This document shows positions 5,087 to 5,119 of a stretch of 5,119 bases of DNA, piece by piece. A program made the position numbers and the translations under genes. The DNA comes from Anaerolineae bacterium (GTDB lineage Bacteria; Chloroflexota; Anaerolineae; Aggregatilineales; Phototrophicaceae), in contig JALONY010000153.1 of assembly GCA_025454715.1 (NCBI GenBank), positions 1-5,119 of the forward strand, in the 5' to 3' direction. Below the pieces are notes generated by a model that saw nothing but the letters and a program-made list of their open reading frames with translations, was not told the DNA's origin and did no database searches. The first letter of the stretch is position 1, and each line of letters begins with the position of its first letter.

Positions 5087-5119
5087 TTACGCCCCCACCA
5101 TCACGCCGGACAGCAACGC
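5087..5119 (-). CDS. Possible C-terminal end of an upstream minus-strand gene
   Basis: One minus-strand frame is open from the window edge and reads ALLSGVMVGA before a TAA at 5089-5087, four bases ahead of the membrane-protein ATG. All ten sense codons end in G or C, as in the confirmed genes here. A competing frame would end in a TGA overlapping the ATG (ATGA), but most of its codons end in A or T, so it is less likely. If real, the residues suit the end of a hydrophobic protein, and the spacing indicates an operon with the membrane-protein gene. Ten codons are too few to assign anything. Confidence 0.3.
   Translation of the reverse strand, partial: ALLSGVMVGA

Noticed and set aside
1..5119. 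Defence system, mobile element, CRISPR array, tRNA or rRNA
   Set aside because: No direct repeats with regular spacers, transposase or integrase motifs, tRNA-like cloverleaf or rRNA segments were seen. Every stretch longer than about 150 bases is accounted for by coding sequence.

Overview
This is a GC-rich window with ordinary bacterial gene organisation. It holds four complete genes that can be assigned to families or a family architecture, one complete uncharacterised membrane-protein gene, and two gene ends cut by the window borders. The style of the solute-binding protein (an insert with the EPxIYRPSG pattern before the Y-F-R strand) and of the small Gly-rich, Gln-repeat membrane protein suggests a Chloroflexota-like organism, perhaps Anaerolineae-related. 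That is an impression from protein style, not a demonstrated placement.

Left half, minus strand (1-2409): the promoter-proximal part of a branched-chain amino acid (HAAT/Liv-type) ABC importer operon, in the order livK (periplasmic binding protein), livH (permease), livM (second permease, only its first 19 codons). The ATPase genes livG and livF would be expected beyond base 1. The 141-base livK-livH spacer holds two inverted repeats. One is a perfect 9-bp stem followed by a T run on the minus strand, which fits a leaky terminator that would make the binding protein more abundant than the membrane subunits.

Middle (2410-2537): a short divergent intergenic region. It has a plausible minus-strand promoter for livK and a perfect 8-bp-arm inverted repeat sitting where an operator or 5' leader hairpin would be.

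Right half, plus strand: an EamA/DMT-family 10-helix transporter (2538-3401), then a D-lactate dehydrogenase of the LdhA family (3506-4513) with complete NAD-binding and catalytic motifs and its own candidate promoter. A long GC hairpin (4522-4561) separates ldhA from a convergent minus-strand gene for a 170-residue membrane protein (4570-5082). That protein appears to be built from three copies of a two-helix unit. Just upstream of it, the end of a further minus-strand gene may be present (5087-5119).

Together the genes suggest amino acid uptake, metabolite or amino acid export and fermentative NADH reoxidation, but nothing in the sequence shows that these act as one system. I found no mobile element, CRISPR array, RNA gene, defence system or other clearly new system. 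The observations most worth a second look are the livK-livH attenuator, the divergent operator-like repeat and the threefold repeat in the small membrane protein.
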